Shown: positions 1-7,568, counted from the first letter of the stretch. The stretch: 53,947 bases of DNA from a virus (IMGVR_UViG_3300031972_000800:1-53947); one strand, 5' to 3'. A program made the numbers and translations. The notes: generated by a model not told the origin, from the sequence alone.

Positions 1-39
1 GGTGAGGTGGAGCAATTGGTTTGTGGGGAGGATGAGTAA
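1..39 (+). CDS. C-terminal end of a truncated small protein
   Basis: An open frame from the first base reads GEVEQLVCGEDE and then stops with a TAA that overlaps the ATG of the next gene (TAATG). Such one-base stop/start overlaps are the normal joint in this gene cluster, which is why I take the frame as coding. The acidic composition fits its neighbours. Joining the window end directly to the start does not keep the last gene of the window in this frame, so either some bases are missing at the junction or this is another gene. Confidence 0.4.
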   Translation, partial: GEVEQLVCGEDE

Positions 40-551
40 TGCCTAATCATTGTGATCAACAAGTATATATTCATGGGCCACATTACTTGGTGTCCATGCT
101 TTACAGTGGATTGACGGAGAACGGTTACGACCCCCACCGTGGGGGTCGAGCCAAGAACCCGCAGTTTTGTCAGTTGGTTTGTCCGATGCCGTTTGAGCAG
201 TGGCAAGCGCCCAAGACCCAATGGGGTGGGTACGAGGTTGAGGGTTGGTATGACTGGCGTGTCAACAACTGGGGTACGAAGTGGGATGTTTGTGACGTTG
301 AGATTGACGAGGAGTTGGACCATGAAACCAGAGAAGATAATGGAAGACTTGTAGAGGCTGATACTAGGTCGTGGTTTTCGTTCCGCTGTTGGACTGCATG
401 GGGTGCGCCTATTCCGGTGTGGGATAAGTTGCACGAGTTGGGTGTTGAGGTTCATGCCACCTATCAGGATGAGGGGGGCATGTTTGAGGGTGATTATTAT
501 CATGGCGTGGATCGTTCTTGGGAGCCAGATGTAGAGGAGGAGGGTGTGTAA
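39..551 (+). CDS. Api92/DUF1281-like phage protein
   Basis: 170 aa. The central segment NNWGTKWD (about residues 76-83) is the hallmark of the Api92-like (DUF1281, YubB ferredoxin-like) family found in phages and conjugative plasmids. The rest is rich in Trp, Tyr and acidic residues, with no membrane segment. The family is thought to have a ferredoxin-like fold; its biochemical role is not known. It is joined by TAATG overlaps to the genes on both sides, so it is translated as part of the rightward early operon. The family assignment rests on the WGTKW motif and length; the role is unassigned. Confidence 0.75.
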   Translation: MPNHCDQQVYIHGPHYLVSMLYSGLTENGYDPHRGGRAKNPQFCQLVCPMPFEQWQAPKTQWGGYEVEGWYDWRVNNWGTKWDVCDVEIDEELDHETREDNGRLVEADTRSWFSFRCWTAWGAPIPVWDKLHELGVEVHATYQDEGGMFEGDYYHGVDRSWEPDVEEEGV

Positions 552-619
552 TGACGAGTAGTGAGTTGGAAGAAATGTTGGATGAAATCTTTAGAAAAGT
601 TTTTGGAAAGGACTGGTAG
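551..619 (+). CDS. 22-residue mini-protein
   Basis: Begins at an ATG sharing its A with the stop codon of the preceding gene (TAATG) and reads MTSSELEEMLDEIFRKVFGK then DW before a TAG. The peptide is a plausible amphipathic helix. Its stop lies one base before the start of the next gene, so it fills the gap exactly. That packing, not homology, is the reason to call it. The alternative is that the next gene starts upstream at 561 and this is chance. Confidence 0.4.
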   Translation: MTSSELEEMLDEIFRKVFGKDW

Positions 620-620
620 A

Positions 621-965
621 ATGGATAATAGGGTTTGCATGTTTTACGTCGCTGATCGTTTAGATGATATTATAAACGGCGAGGATCCTAAAAAGTTTAG
701 GGACGAGTGCATTTATAATTTGGGGGTGAACGCTCGGCGTCCTGTGGTTGATCCCAAGCCTTCGAAGGGCGTTGCTTTGCGCGAGTGGTTGCGAGACAGC
801 GGCCTGTCGGCGCTTGAATTCAGCAAGCGTCTTGATGTTTCTCAGCCTACGTTATCGCGTTGGATGTTGGGGAAGGCGTTGCCTAGGGTCGATCATGCGT
901 TGAAGATTGAGGCGGAAACGGGCGGCGCTGTATCCTGTGACACATGGAGGAAGCGCAGTGGGTGA
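621..965 (+). CDS. Cro/XRE-type helix-turn-helix regulator
   Basis: 114 aa from the ATG at 621, preceded by a purine-rich stretch. The C-terminal half (about residues 50-110) reads as a Cro/YdaS-like HTH: LREWLRDSGLSALEFSKRL forms helix 1 and part of the turn, and DVSQPTLSRWMLGKALP is the recognition helix. It is followed by the ALKIEAETGGAVSCDTW tail typical of YdaS/Cro proteins. A DNA-binding regulator of phage early transcription is the likely role. An in-frame upstream start at 561 would add 20 residues but would overlap a well-packed mini-gene, so I prefer 621. Confidence 0.7.
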   Translation: MDNRVCMFYVADRLDDIINGEDPKKFRDECIYNLGVNARRPVVDPKPSKGVALREWLRDSGLSALEFSKRLDVSQPTLSRWMLGKALPRVDHALKIEAETGGAVSCDTWRKRSG

Positions 966-1146
966 TCAGGATTTAACGAAGTTTCAGGCGGCGCAGTTGC
1001 GTTGGCTGAAGCGTCAGGTCGATGCGTTGCAGGAGGAGCGTTACCGCAGAGACGCAAGGCCCAATGTGCAGCGTGAATTGTTTGCGGCGCGTGAGGAGTT
1101 GGATACTTACGTTAATAACCTTCGGGAGATTGGTAAGCAGATATGA
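958..1146 (+). CDS. Small charged helical protein
   Basis: 62 aa from a GTG at 958, preceded by GGAGG at 946-950 and overlapping the end of the HTH gene. Almost all of it is predicted helix, with alternating Gln, Arg, Glu and Leu (for example QLRWLKRQVDALQEER), consistent with a short coiled coil. No family recognised. The upstream ATG at 907 would run deep inside the previous gene without a ribosome site, so the GTG is the better start. Confidence 0.6.
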   Translation: MGDQDLTKFQAAQLRWLKRQVDALQEERYRRDARPNVQRELFAAREELDTYVNNLREIGKQI

Positions 1147-1490
1147 ACACATACAAGCGTGATAAGTATGAGGACATTTATCGTCAGGCGTGGTTGGCGC
1201 AGAACATCAAGGACAAAGCGGACAATTCGCGTTGGAACGGTGGAATAAACAACAGTGCGTTGAACGGGTTCACGAAGCATACGTCTGTGAACAAGGGTGG
1301 GCGTCCGAAGTTGGAGTTATCCAAAGTTGCTTCGGTATTAAACAATTTGTTGCATCGGGAGATTAGTTTGAACGATGCTGCGGATATCATGGGCACGACG
1401 GTCAAGTCGCTGCGCCAGATTAAATCGAGATACAATTTACCGAGGAGCGAGGATGGACCCGAGACTGACGAGTATCAAGAAGTTGATTAA
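1143..1490 (+). CDS. Putative HTH DNA-binding protein
   Basis: 115 aa, starting within the last codons of the preceding gene. Residues about 60-100 (LSKVASVLNNLLHREISLNDAADIMGTTVKSLRQIKSRYNLP, quoted here only as its outline: a helix, then SLNDAADIMGTTVKSLRQIK) look like a helix-turn-helix, with AADIMGTTVKSLRQI as the turn and recognition helix. The N-terminal half is polar and Asn-rich. It may act as an early regulator or a DNA-structuring protein; no family is recognised. Confidence 0.55.
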   Translation: MNTYKRDKYEDIYRQAWLAQNIKDKADNSRWNGGINNSALNGFTKHTSVNKGGRPKLELSKVASVLNNLLHREISLNDAADIMGTTVKSLRQIKSRYNLPRSEDGPETDEYQEVD

Positions 1491-1623
1491 AGATTTGAAC
1501 AAGGAGATTGACGATATTTTGTGGGAGGAGACATCTGACCCGAGGATCGAGGCGCTCGTTGATGAGTTGGAGTATTTAAAACTGAAGGAGTCGAAAGGAG
1601 AATTATATGAGCCAAAGTTTTGA
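1453..1623 (+). CDS. Small coiled-coil hypothetical protein
   Basis: 56 aa from the ATG at 1453, with GGAGCGAGG just upstream. It is highly charged (Lys/Asp/Glu), mostly helix, and overlaps the previous gene's 3' end by 38 bases and the next gene's 5' end by 17. An ATG further upstream would add an Arg-rich segment unlike anything else here, so it is rejected. Function unknown. Confidence 0.55.
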   Translation: MDPRLTSIKKLIKDLNKEIDDILWEETSDPRIEALVDELEYLKLKESKGELYEPKF

Positions 1624-1846
1624 GCAGGGGGCAGAGATGTCCAAGGATGTTAATGAGTTGATCATGTCGTGGCAGTCGCAGGGCTATGATCCGGTTGTGT
1701 GTACATATTCGATCTTGCTGCGGTTTACGGCGATAGCCGCGGGCATGATTGAGGAGGAAGATCTTGAGAAGTTTTTAGATGACGCGAGGAAGAAAGGATT
1801 GGAATTACATGAAAAGCAAACGGAAGGTAACAACTATGCACATTGA
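1607..1846 (+). CDS. Hypothetical protein
   Basis: 79 aa, start chosen because AAAGGAG lies 7-8 bases upstream of the ATG at 1607. The sequence holds a central hydrophobic helix (SILLRFTAIAAGMI) followed by an acidic helix EEEDLEKFLDDARKKG. It is tightly overlapped with both neighbours in the rightward operon. No family recognised. Confidence 0.6.
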   Translation: MSQSFEQGAEMSKDVNELIMSWQSQGYDPVVCTYSILLRFTAIAAGMIEEEDLEKFLDDARKKGLELHEKQTEGNNYAH

Positions 1847-2357
1847 TACACGAGAGTTAATTATTACGAACATCATTCCGAATGGCGGCGCGGGGTTTGC
1901 CATGTGTCAGCAGGAGGAGTGTGATGTATTCATCAGCAATCATTTGCTCGAAGGGACGGGGATTGATGTTGGGGATTTGGTGAAGGCGATTGTTGTTCCC
2001 AATAATTTTGGGAAGGCGAGCACTCCGTACAAGGCTATTCGGATTGATTTGTTGAAGGGGTTTGCTCGGGTTATTGAGGAGATTGAACCGGATTCTGAGC
2101 CTGATGAGCCTGATGAGCTTACGTTGCAGGAGCGTGTGTTGGAATTGTTGGAGGGGAATCCGGACGATTACTTTACGGTCAACGAGATCATGGAGGAGTT
2201 GGAGTTGGACATTGGTCACAACGAGGTTTTGTATTCGTGTGATGGTTTGCATTCGATAGGATCGATATGCAAGGCTTCGGTGTGGGCTCCGAATTACACG
2301 AAGAAATCTACGTTTAATTTGTATTCGAAGAACATCACGGCGTTTGCGGTGGAGTAA
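1836..2357 (+). CDS. Two-domain protein with probable winged-helix C-terminus
   Basis: 173 aa from the ATG at 1836 (GGAAGGTAACAACT upstream). Residues 1-75 have a beta-rich pattern of the OB or cold-shock type, including GAGFAMCQQEECDVFISNHL and VGDLVKAIVVPNNF. An acidic linker (EPDSEPDEPDELT) follows. Residues about 95-170 look like a winged helix: ERVLELLEGNPDDYFTVNEI then MEELELDIG and a beta hairpin. The fold guesses come from pattern alone. It is the last gene before the terminator, so it is the distal gene of the early operon. A nucleic-acid-binding regulator is possible. Confidence 0.6.
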   Translation: MHIDTRELIITNIIPNGGAGFAMCQQEECDVFISNHLLEGTGIDVGDLVKAIVVPNNFGKASTPYKAIRIDLLKGFARVIEEIEPDSEPDEPDELTLQERVLELLEGNPDDYFTVNEIMEELELDIGHNEVLYSCDGLHSIGSICKASVWAPNYTKKSTFNLYSKNITAFAVE

Positions 2358-2364
2358 AAAAAGA

Positions 2365-2386
2365 GGGAGCCGAGAGGCTCCCTTTT
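2365..2386. terminator. Bidirectional intrinsic terminator
   Basis: GGGAGCC, loop GAGA, GGCTCCC, then TTTT on the plus strand. On the minus strand the same stem is followed by seven Ts (plus-strand A run at 2356-2362). It lies between two convergent units: the rightward early genes and the leftward ribbon-helix-helix/helicase unit. Confidence 0.9.
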
Positions 2387-2435
2387 AGTTTATGAGGGCA
2401 GATAAGGCCACAGGCGTGGGCCTATCGAGCAGTGT

Positions 2436-2603
2436 TCAGAGTTTACTGGATTCCGGATCTTTTTCAAACTCTTTTTTAATCATGTAGGATATTTGTTTTG
2501 ACAGGGCGCGATGCTCTCGCTTCGAGAGTTGTCGCAATCTGTCATGATCCTCGGGAAGAATAGCGACTGTCTTCCACTTCACGTTTTGTGTTTCGTCTAG
2601 CAT
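2436..2603 (-). CDS. Ribbon-helix-helix (Arc/CopG-like) protein
   Basis: 55 aa, translated from the reverse strand starting at the ATG complement at 2603 with AGGAAAA upstream. It reads MLDETQNVKWKTVAILPEDH, then a basic helix DRLRQLSKREHR, then ALSKQISYMIKKEFEKD. A short beta strand (KTVAILP) followed by two helices (HDRLRQLSKRE; SKQISYMIKKE) is the RHH pattern of Arc, CopG and phage repressors. It ends 50 bases before the terminator and is the distal gene of the leftward unit that starts with the SNF2 helicase. It may bind the operator-like repeats at 4386-4418; that link is inferred. Confidence 0.65.
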   Translation of the reverse strand: MLDETQNVKWKTVAILPEDHDRLRQLSKREHRALSKQISYMIKKEFEKDPESSKL

Positions 2604-2691
2604 TTGTTTTTTCCTTTGCCTTCTGCTGCTTTCGCAGAGCCTTCTCCCATTTTCGGGAGAGGCAGTGTATCTTTTCCCGTTTCATTATATA

Positions 2692-2931
2692 CTATATAGA
2701 AACTTTGCCAAGTCTGGCCTCACGATTTTTACGACAGCCTTCGTTTTCGTATGTCCAGCTTCGGATTTGCGAGATGTTTTTGCCTGACCATCCATCGGTC
2801 AGGGCTTTGGCTACATCCAGATCGAGGCCCGTGAGCCGAGCGATCTCGGCTCCAGCGGTATCTCGGGTACGCATCCCTTTCTTTCGATCCACGATGCATT
2901 CGGTTACTTCGGTGGCGTCAAAGTCAGCCAT
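2692..2931 (-). CDS. Small HTH-like protein
   Basis: 79 aa, start at 2931 with GAGGCAAGA just upstream. It overlaps the last 28 bases of the helicase gene, so the two are translationally coupled. GAEIARLTGLDLDVAKALTD followed by GWSGKNISQIRSW resembles a helix-turn-helix pair. The tail is basic. No family recognised; a DNA-binding accessory to the helicase or a regulator is possible. Confidence 0.5.
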   Translation of the reverse strand: MADFDATEVTECIVDRKKGMRTRDTAGAEIARLTGLDLDVAKALTDGWSGKNISQIRSWTYENEGCRKNREARLGKVSI

Positions 2932-4370
2932 TGTCTTGCCTCTTCTCCTAGTACCTTCGCTCCGATATCGATCTTTGCTCGAAGGGCTTTCACGATTTTC
3001 TCATCGATTGTTCCCTCTGATATCAGATCAACGTAGGTCACGTTATTCTTTTGACCAATCCTGTGCGCTCGATCCTCTGATTGGATCCGAGTTTCGAGGT
3101 TAAAGTCGTTTGCATAGTACACCACGAGGTTAGCTTCGGTCAATGTGATGCCATACCCTGCGGTTGCGGGGTTCCCGACGAAGTATTTCAGGCGGGAGTG
3201 TGGCTTTTGGAAGTCCTCGACGATTCTTTGGCGCTCATCGTCGGAGGTATCGCCGTAGTATGCGGCGGCGCATCCCTCGCCGTGGACCTTGTTTAGGTTT
3301 TCGACGATCTGTTGGATGTCATGACGGAAGCGCGACCAGATGATTGCCTTGCCATCGTGCTCTTCGATCACTTCGAGCAGCGCATCCATGCGCTTCGAGG
3401 GGAATGTAACGGTGTGCCCGTCATCTGTTTTCAGATGCCCACACAAAACCTGCTGCAATCTGAGCAGTTGGGTGATGACCATGGGCGCAGTGACGAAGTC
3501 CATGTCCCCCAATACAACCATAGCATGTTCCTTGATCTGCTGGTACATCTTATGCTGGTCCTGGGTGAGTCCGACATACCGGGATGTGTAGATTTTCTCG
3601 GGTAGGTCGAGGCAATCTTTTTTTAACACGCGGAACGTGTATCGATCCACTCGGTTATTGAGGTCATCGAGGTTTCGAAAGCCGACGATTTGGTTAAACG
3701 CGGCAGCGCCCATCTTAACCTTGTTCATGATGGCGTATCGGCCTTGAAATCCGTAGAAACTTTCGAAGCCGAGCAGACCTTCGCGCAGGAACTCGAACTG
3801 TGCGAAGATATCCATGGGGCTTTTTGTGACGGGAGAGCCTGTCAAGAGTCTTCTGAACTTGAACCCGTTCGCAATCTTGATTAAATTCTTGGTGCGTTTG
3901 GCCTTGGGGTTTTTAATCGTTGTGCTTTCGTCGATTGCAATCATACCCTTTGGCCCAAACGCACGAGACAACCACTGCCCAGCCTTCTGACCACGGACCG
4001 TAGAGAAAGATTCGACGTTCATCACGAAGATGGTCAGGCCCTCGAACCTATCTTTAACGGAACGCATCTCTTCGGCTTGTTTCTTATTGGGTCCGGACAC
4101 CCATCGGATGACGCGATGCGGCACTTGCTCGGACATATGCTCTGGGATTTCTTTGGCAACCCAGTTTCGATAGACGCCTTTGGGTGCGATGATCAGAGCG
4201 AAATCTATCTGCTCGCTTTGGTACAGCATTCCAAGGTTGTCGATCAGAACTTTTGATTTCCCTGTTCCCATCTCCATAAAGTACCCAAACTCGGGCAGGT
4301 TCCATCCAACATGCAGCGCCTCGCTCTGATGCTCGAATGGTTTTGTTTTAAAAAAGTTTGTATCTGGCAT
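2904..4370 (-). CDS. SNF2-type DNA translocase/helicase
   Basis: 488 aa, superfamily 2. Walker A is MGTGKSK (residues 34-40), Walker B is DEST (147-150), motif III TGSP (177-180), and motif VI QSEDRAHRIGQ (430-440), whose AHRIGQ wording is specific to the SNF2/Swi2 family. SNF2-type proteins use ATP to translocate on duplex DNA; in phages they are found with recombination or replication genes. I start it at 4370 (MPDTNFFK) because GGAGGATTGCA precedes that ATG; a longer in-frame extension to 4814 would cross the divergent promoter and the neighbouring coding region. It is the first gene of the leftward early unit. Confidence 0.9.
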   Translation of the reverse strand: MPDTNFFKTKPFEHQSEALHVGWNLPEFGYFMEMGTGKSKVLIDNLGMLYQSEQIDFALIIAPKGVYRNWVAKEIPEHMSEQVPHRVIRWVSGPNKKQAEEMRSVKDRFEGLTIFVMNVESFSTVRGQKAGQWLSRAFGPKGMIAIDESTTIKNPKAKRTKNLIKIANGFKFRRLLTGSPVTKSPMDIFAQFEFLREGLLGFESFYGFQGRYAIMNKVKMGAAAFNQIVGFRNLDDLNNRVDRYTFRVLKKDCLDLPEKIYTSRYVGLTQDQHKMYQQIKEHAMVVLGDMDFVTAPMVITQLLRLQQVLCGHLKTDDGHTVTFPSKRMDALLEVIEEHDGKAIIWSRFRHDIQQIVENLNKVHGEGCAAAYYGDTSDDERQRIVEDFQKPHSRLKYFVGNPATAGYGITLTEANLVVYYANDFNLETRIQSEDRAHRIGQKNNVTYVDLISEGTIDEKIVKALRAKIDIGAKVLGEEARQWLTLTPPK

Positions 4371-4385
4371 TGCAATCCTCCATAG

Positions 4386-4418
4386 TGTGTATATATATGT
4401 AATCGATACACATGTATC
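4386..4418. promoter_or_regulatory. Operator-like inverted repeats in divergent promoter region
   Basis: The 82-bp gap between the leftward helicase and the rightward replication operon holds two overlapping inverted repeats: TGTGTAT (4386-4392) with ATACACA (4406-4412), and GATACA (4405-4410) with TGTATC (4413-4418). The alternating TA tract between them (4390-4399) can serve as a -10 region for either direction. A regulator (RHH, AlpA-like or Cro-like protein encoded here) probably binds this site. Promoter boxes themselves are not clear. Confidence 0.55.
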
Positions 4419-4452
4419 AACCCATCTTAACCTGAAGAGGAGAAACTTTTTG

Positions 4453-5010
4453 ATGGATATCTTTGAAGACATGTTCGACGAGTCCGGTGCGTTGAGCTCA
4501 GTCAATACTGAAACCGGAAAAACTCTCAGCAGCTTGGTAAAACAGCTTCGCTCTGTAGAAATGCAGATCGAGGATGCTGAAAGCCACCTCAAGACATTGA
4601 AGCAAGAGAAGCACAAGCTCTCTGTGGAAAACATCCCAGCCGTTATGGATGAGATGGGGGTGGAGCGCGTAGACGTAGAGGGCCTGACCGTGGCGCGGAA
4701 GATGATGGTACACGCATCTATTCCTGTGGCTCGGAAAGAAGAGGCGTTCGAGTGGCTGCGCCAGCATGGTCTTGATGACATAATCAAGAACGATGTAACC
4801 TGTTCGTTCGGCAAGGGTCAGGACAATCTCGCTGGAGATGTCGTGGGACTGCTCGAAGAGCGTGGGTTTGATCCCAAAACCAAGACCCATGTCCACCCGT
4901 CCACATTAAAGGCGTTCATCAAGGAACGTGTGACGGATGGCAAACCAATCGACCTCGATATGTTCGGGGCATTTATCGCAAACGCGGCTGAGATACGGAG
5001 GAAATCATAA
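4453..5010 (+). CDS. Coiled-coil protein, first gene of replication operon
   Basis: 185 aa from the ATG at 4453, with GAAGAGGAG upstream. Residues about 25-60 (KQLRSVEMQIEDAESHLKTL) form a strong coiled coil, recalling Gam-like proteins, followed by a mixed alpha/beta region and a C-terminal helix. The segment VERVDVEGLTVARKMMVHAS looks like a beta hairpin. It heads the replication operon and overlaps the next gene by TAATG. I would expect a DNA-associated accessory protein, but the Gam resemblance is only in the coiled coil and I do not assign it. Confidence 0.65.
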   Translation: MDIFEDMFDESGALSSVNTETGKTLSSLVKQLRSVEMQIEDAESHLKTLKQEKHKLSVENIPAVMDEMGVERVDVEGLTVARKMMVHASIPVARKEEAFEWLRQHGLDDIIKNDVTCSFGKGQDNLAGDVVGLLEERGFDPKTKTHVHPSTLKAFIKERVTDGKPIDLDMFGAFIANAAEIRRKS

Positions 5011-5192
5011 TGGGCGTGTCAAAACAAATGCAGATAGAAGAGATGGATCGTAACTCAAAAGCGGAGGAGCGTTTGAGTGAGAGCATTGCGCGAGACGATG
5101 ACGTTGGTTTCAAGGAATCAGACTTCATTAACTTAGAGTTGATTGAAGTTATCGAAGGTTTGCAAAAGAAATATAATAAGGAGGAAAAGTAA
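5010..5192 (+). CDS. Small acidic protein
   Basis: 60 aa, coupled by TAATG to both neighbours. It is helical and rich in Glu/Lys/Asp; no family recognised. Its place between the coiled-coil protein and the SSB-like protein suggests a replication accessory factor. Confidence 0.6.
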   Translation: MGVSKQMQIEEMDRNSKAEERLSESIARDDDVGFKESDFINLELIEVIEGLQKKYNKEEK

Positions 5193-5980
5193 TGGGCGCT
5201 GTTGCAAAGAAAAAGAAAACGGATGTTTCAACGGATGTAATGGATGACATCTTGGGCATGGCTGGCGAGGGTGCGTCCTTCGACAGTTCCGAGATGCAGA
5301 TCCCGTTCGTTCGTGTGCTGCAAGCCTTGTCTCCGCAGTTGAACAAGAAGAAAGCGGAGTACATAGAGGGTGCCGAGCAGGGGGACATGTTCAACAACGT
5401 CACCTTGCAGTCTTGGGACGGCGAGGACGGGGTAAACATAATCCCATGTTTCCAGACCACCAAGTATCTGGAGTTCACGCCCCGTGATATGGGCGGCGGG
5501 TTTCGCGGTGAGCTTGCCGCGAATGATCCAGCTATCTCGCAGACTACACGAGTGGGATCGAAGGAGCTTTTGTCCAACGGTAACGAGCTTGTGAAGTCTG
5601 ATCAGCATTACTGTCTTGTGATTGAAGATGACGGGTCTTTCCAGCCTGCGGTTGTGGATATGAAATCCACACAGCTAAAGGTAAGTCGTCGTTGGAAGAC
5701 GCAGATTGCAATGCAAAAGGTCAAGCGTCCGGATGGCAGCGTCGTTACGCCTCCGGTGTTTGCTACGATCTGGAAGTTGAAGACGGTTGAGGAAAGCAAT
5801 GACCAAGGAACGTGGAACAACTACCAAGTAGAGAAGGTTGGGTTGGTTGATAACCGAGATCTTCTTATGGAAGCGAAAGCATTCCGAGACTCCATCCAAG
5901 CGGGTGAAGTGAAAGCTATGTCAGAAGAAGGAGCAGGCGGGACATCTGCTCCTGTCAAGGATGATGAAATCCCGTTTTGA
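5192..5980 (+). CDS. Single-stranded DNA-binding-like protein with acidic tip
   Basis: 262 aa. The C-terminus ends VKDDEIPF, very close to the MDFDDDIPF tip that bacterial SSB uses to dock partner proteins, and it follows a flexible Gly/Glu-rich linker (about residues 235-252). The body (residues 40-225) is beta-rich with basic and aromatic residues, in keeping with an OB-like ssDNA-binding core, although no classic SSB motif is visible. AAGGAGG lies just before the start. It sits directly before the primase and polymerase. I infer the phage's functional SSB. Confidence 0.65.
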   Translation: MGAVAKKKKTDVSTDVMDDILGMAGEGASFDSSEMQIPFVRVLQALSPQLNKKKAEYIEGAEQGDMFNNVTLQSWDGEDGVNIIPCFQTTKYLEFTPRDMGGGFRGELAANDPAISQTTRVGSKELLSNGNELVKSDQHYCLVIEDDGSFQPAVVDMKSTQLKVSRRWKTQIAMQKVKRPDGSVVTPPVFATIWKLKTVEESNDQGTWNNYQVEKVGLVDNRDLLMEAKAFRDSIQAGEVKAMSEEGAGGTSAPVKDDEIPF

Positions 5981-5988
5981 TTTAGCTC

Positions 5989-6019
5989 GGGGGGAGCGGA
6001 CGGGACATCTGCTCCCCCC
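5989..6019 (+). promoter_or_regulatory. GC-rich hairpin between SSB-like and primase genes
   Basis: A 9-bp stem, GGGGGGAGC (5989-5997) with GCTCCCCCC (6011-6019) and a 13-nt loop, is the only sizeable intercistronic structure in the replication operon. There is no T-run after it, so it is more likely an mRNA-stabilising or attenuating stem than a terminator. Its 3' arm lies inside a 15-bp direct repeat (CGGGACATCTGCTCC at 5938-5952 and 6001-6015). Confidence 0.5.
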
Positions 6020-6041
6020 ACCATTCGCTTAGGAGTAAAGT

Positions 6042-7568
6042 ATGTCAGCAGCAGAAAGAATGCTGGCGGTTTTTGAGGGATCAGAAAAGGGACATGGCAG
6101 GACAAACGTTGGACCAGTGGGTCGCAACGGAAAGACCGAGGCCAAATCTTTTGTTATCCGCGAGCCGCTAACAGTTGAAAAGATGCAAGCGCATATCGGC
6201 GGGCAGCAGGGGGTGGGTGCTATTCCAATCAAGGCTGGTAACGTGTGCAAGTTTGGGACGTTGGATATCGATGTCTATGACTTGGACCACGCTGCGCTTA
6301 ACAAAAAAATCACGCAGTTGAAGCTGCCGTTGTTTCATTGCCGCTCGAAGTCGGGCGGTGCCCATTTGTATTTGTTCTTGGAAGAGTGGGAGCCTGCTTC
6401 GATTGTTCGGGAGATCCTCGAAGAGATGGCTGCGGCGCTTGGGCACTCTGGTTGTGAGGTGTTTCCAAAGCAGGATACGATCCTCGATAGCGAGGGGGAT
6501 CTTGGGAACTTTATAAACCTGCCGTATTTCAATGCGGAAGAAACGATGCGGTACTGCCTCGATAAAAAGAACAAGGCCATGACGTTGGATAAGTTCTTGG
6601 ATCGGGCGGAGAAGGGGCGCATCTCGATGTCCAAGCTGTCTGCGTTGCAGTTCGGCGGGGATCGAAAGCATTTCACAGACGGGCCGTACTGCCTCGAAAC
6701 AATATCGAGCCAAGGTCCAGTGACCGAGTACCGAAACATTACGATGTTTAATGTTGGTGTGTATTGCAGGAACAAATGGCCTGATGATTGGAAGGATCAC
6801 CACGAGGAATACAATCGCATATTGTGCGAGCCTCCGTTGCCAGCGGATGAGATGGTGCAGTTGCAAAAGTCTTTGACGCGCAAAGAGTATTACTACCAGT
6901 GCGATCAGTGTCCGTTGAAGGATTTCTGTAACAAGAACATGTGCCGCAGCAGGCAGTACGGGATTGGCAGCGATGCCCCTGACACGCCACAGATCGGCGG
7001 GCTTACGATCATGTTGTCTGAGCCTCGGCTGTATTTCATGGATGTAAATGGGAAGCGTGTGGTTCTGGCTACTGATCAGCTACAGCATCCGTCGCTCTGG
7101 CAGCGGGCTTGTATGGAGCAGATTGATATGATGCCGCCCACGCCCAAGGCTTCGGATTGGCAGCAGGTTATCAACGGGATGATGGCGACTGCCACGAAGC
7201 TCGATGTTCCGGAGGAGTTGACGTTTAGCGGACAGTTCAAGGAGCATCTGCGTTCGTTCTGTACCAGTCGGATCAGGGCCATGTCTCCGGAGGAGATGGA
7301 GTTGAACAAGCCGTGGACTGAGAACGGATACACGAAGTTCAAGATCGAGGGGTTGATGGAGTATCTGAAGAACCGTGGGTTTACCCAGTACACGAGGGCG
7401 CAGGTACAAGATCACATAAAGAAATTAAACGATACGGATGATTGCTTTGGGCATCACGCGATACGCAGGGAAAACGGTAAGCGCAGCACACTGAGAGTGT
7501 GGTGGGTGCCCGCGTTTGATGACTCAGAGGTAGAACTAGAGGAGCCGAATTATGAAATCCCATTCTAA
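6042..7568 (+). CDS. Archaeo-eukaryotic-type primase (TOTE-primase-like)
   Basis: 508 aa. GTLDIDVYD (72-80) supplies the two metal-binding Asp residues (D75, D77) and CRSKSGGAHLYLF (100-112) the SxH motif of the AEP primase superfamily. Near residues 286-305 four cysteines in C-x2-C-x5-C-x4-C form a zinc or Fe-S site, and the C-terminal third contains probable helical DNA-binding or winged-helix segments. It makes the primers for the family A polymerase encoded downstream. The protein ends EEPNYEIPF, an SSB-like acidic tip. TAGGAG precedes the ATG. A TOTE-type or PrimPol-like primase is the best reading; no DnaB-type helicase is encoded. Confidence 0.8.
   Translation: MSAAERMLAVFEGSEKGHGRTNVGPVGRNGKTEAKSFVIREPLTVEKMQAHIGGQQGVGAIPIKAGNVCKFGTLDIDVYDLDHAALNKKITQLKLPLFHCRSKSGGAHLYLFLEEWEPASIVREILEEMAAALGHSGCEVFPKQDTILDSEGDLGNFINLPYFNAEETMRYCLDKKNKAMTLDKFLDRAEKGRISMSKLSALQFGGDRKHFTDGPYCLETISSQGPVTEYRNITMFNVGVYCRNKWPDDWKDHHEEYNRILCEPPLPADEMVQLQKSLTRKEYYYQCDQCPLKDFCNKNMCRSRQYGIGSDAPDTPQIGGLTIMLSEPRLYFMDVNGKRVVLATDQLQHPSLWQRACMEQIDMMPPTPKASDWQQVINGMMATATKLDVPEELTFSGQFKEHLRSFCTSRIRAMSPEEMELNKPWTENGYTKFKIEGLMEYLKNRGFTQYTRAQVQDHIKKLNDTDDCFGHHAIRRENGKRSTLRVWWVPAFDDSEVELEEPNYEIPF

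Noticed and set aside
561-620. Longer start at 561 for the HTH gene
   Set aside because: No ribosome site; the mini-gene 551-619 fits the packing better, though this is not certain.
4371-4814. In-frame N-terminal extension of the SNF2 helicase to 4814
   Set aside because: It would run through the divergent promoter region and the opposite-strand gene; the ATG at 4370 has GGAGG and begins the conserved part.
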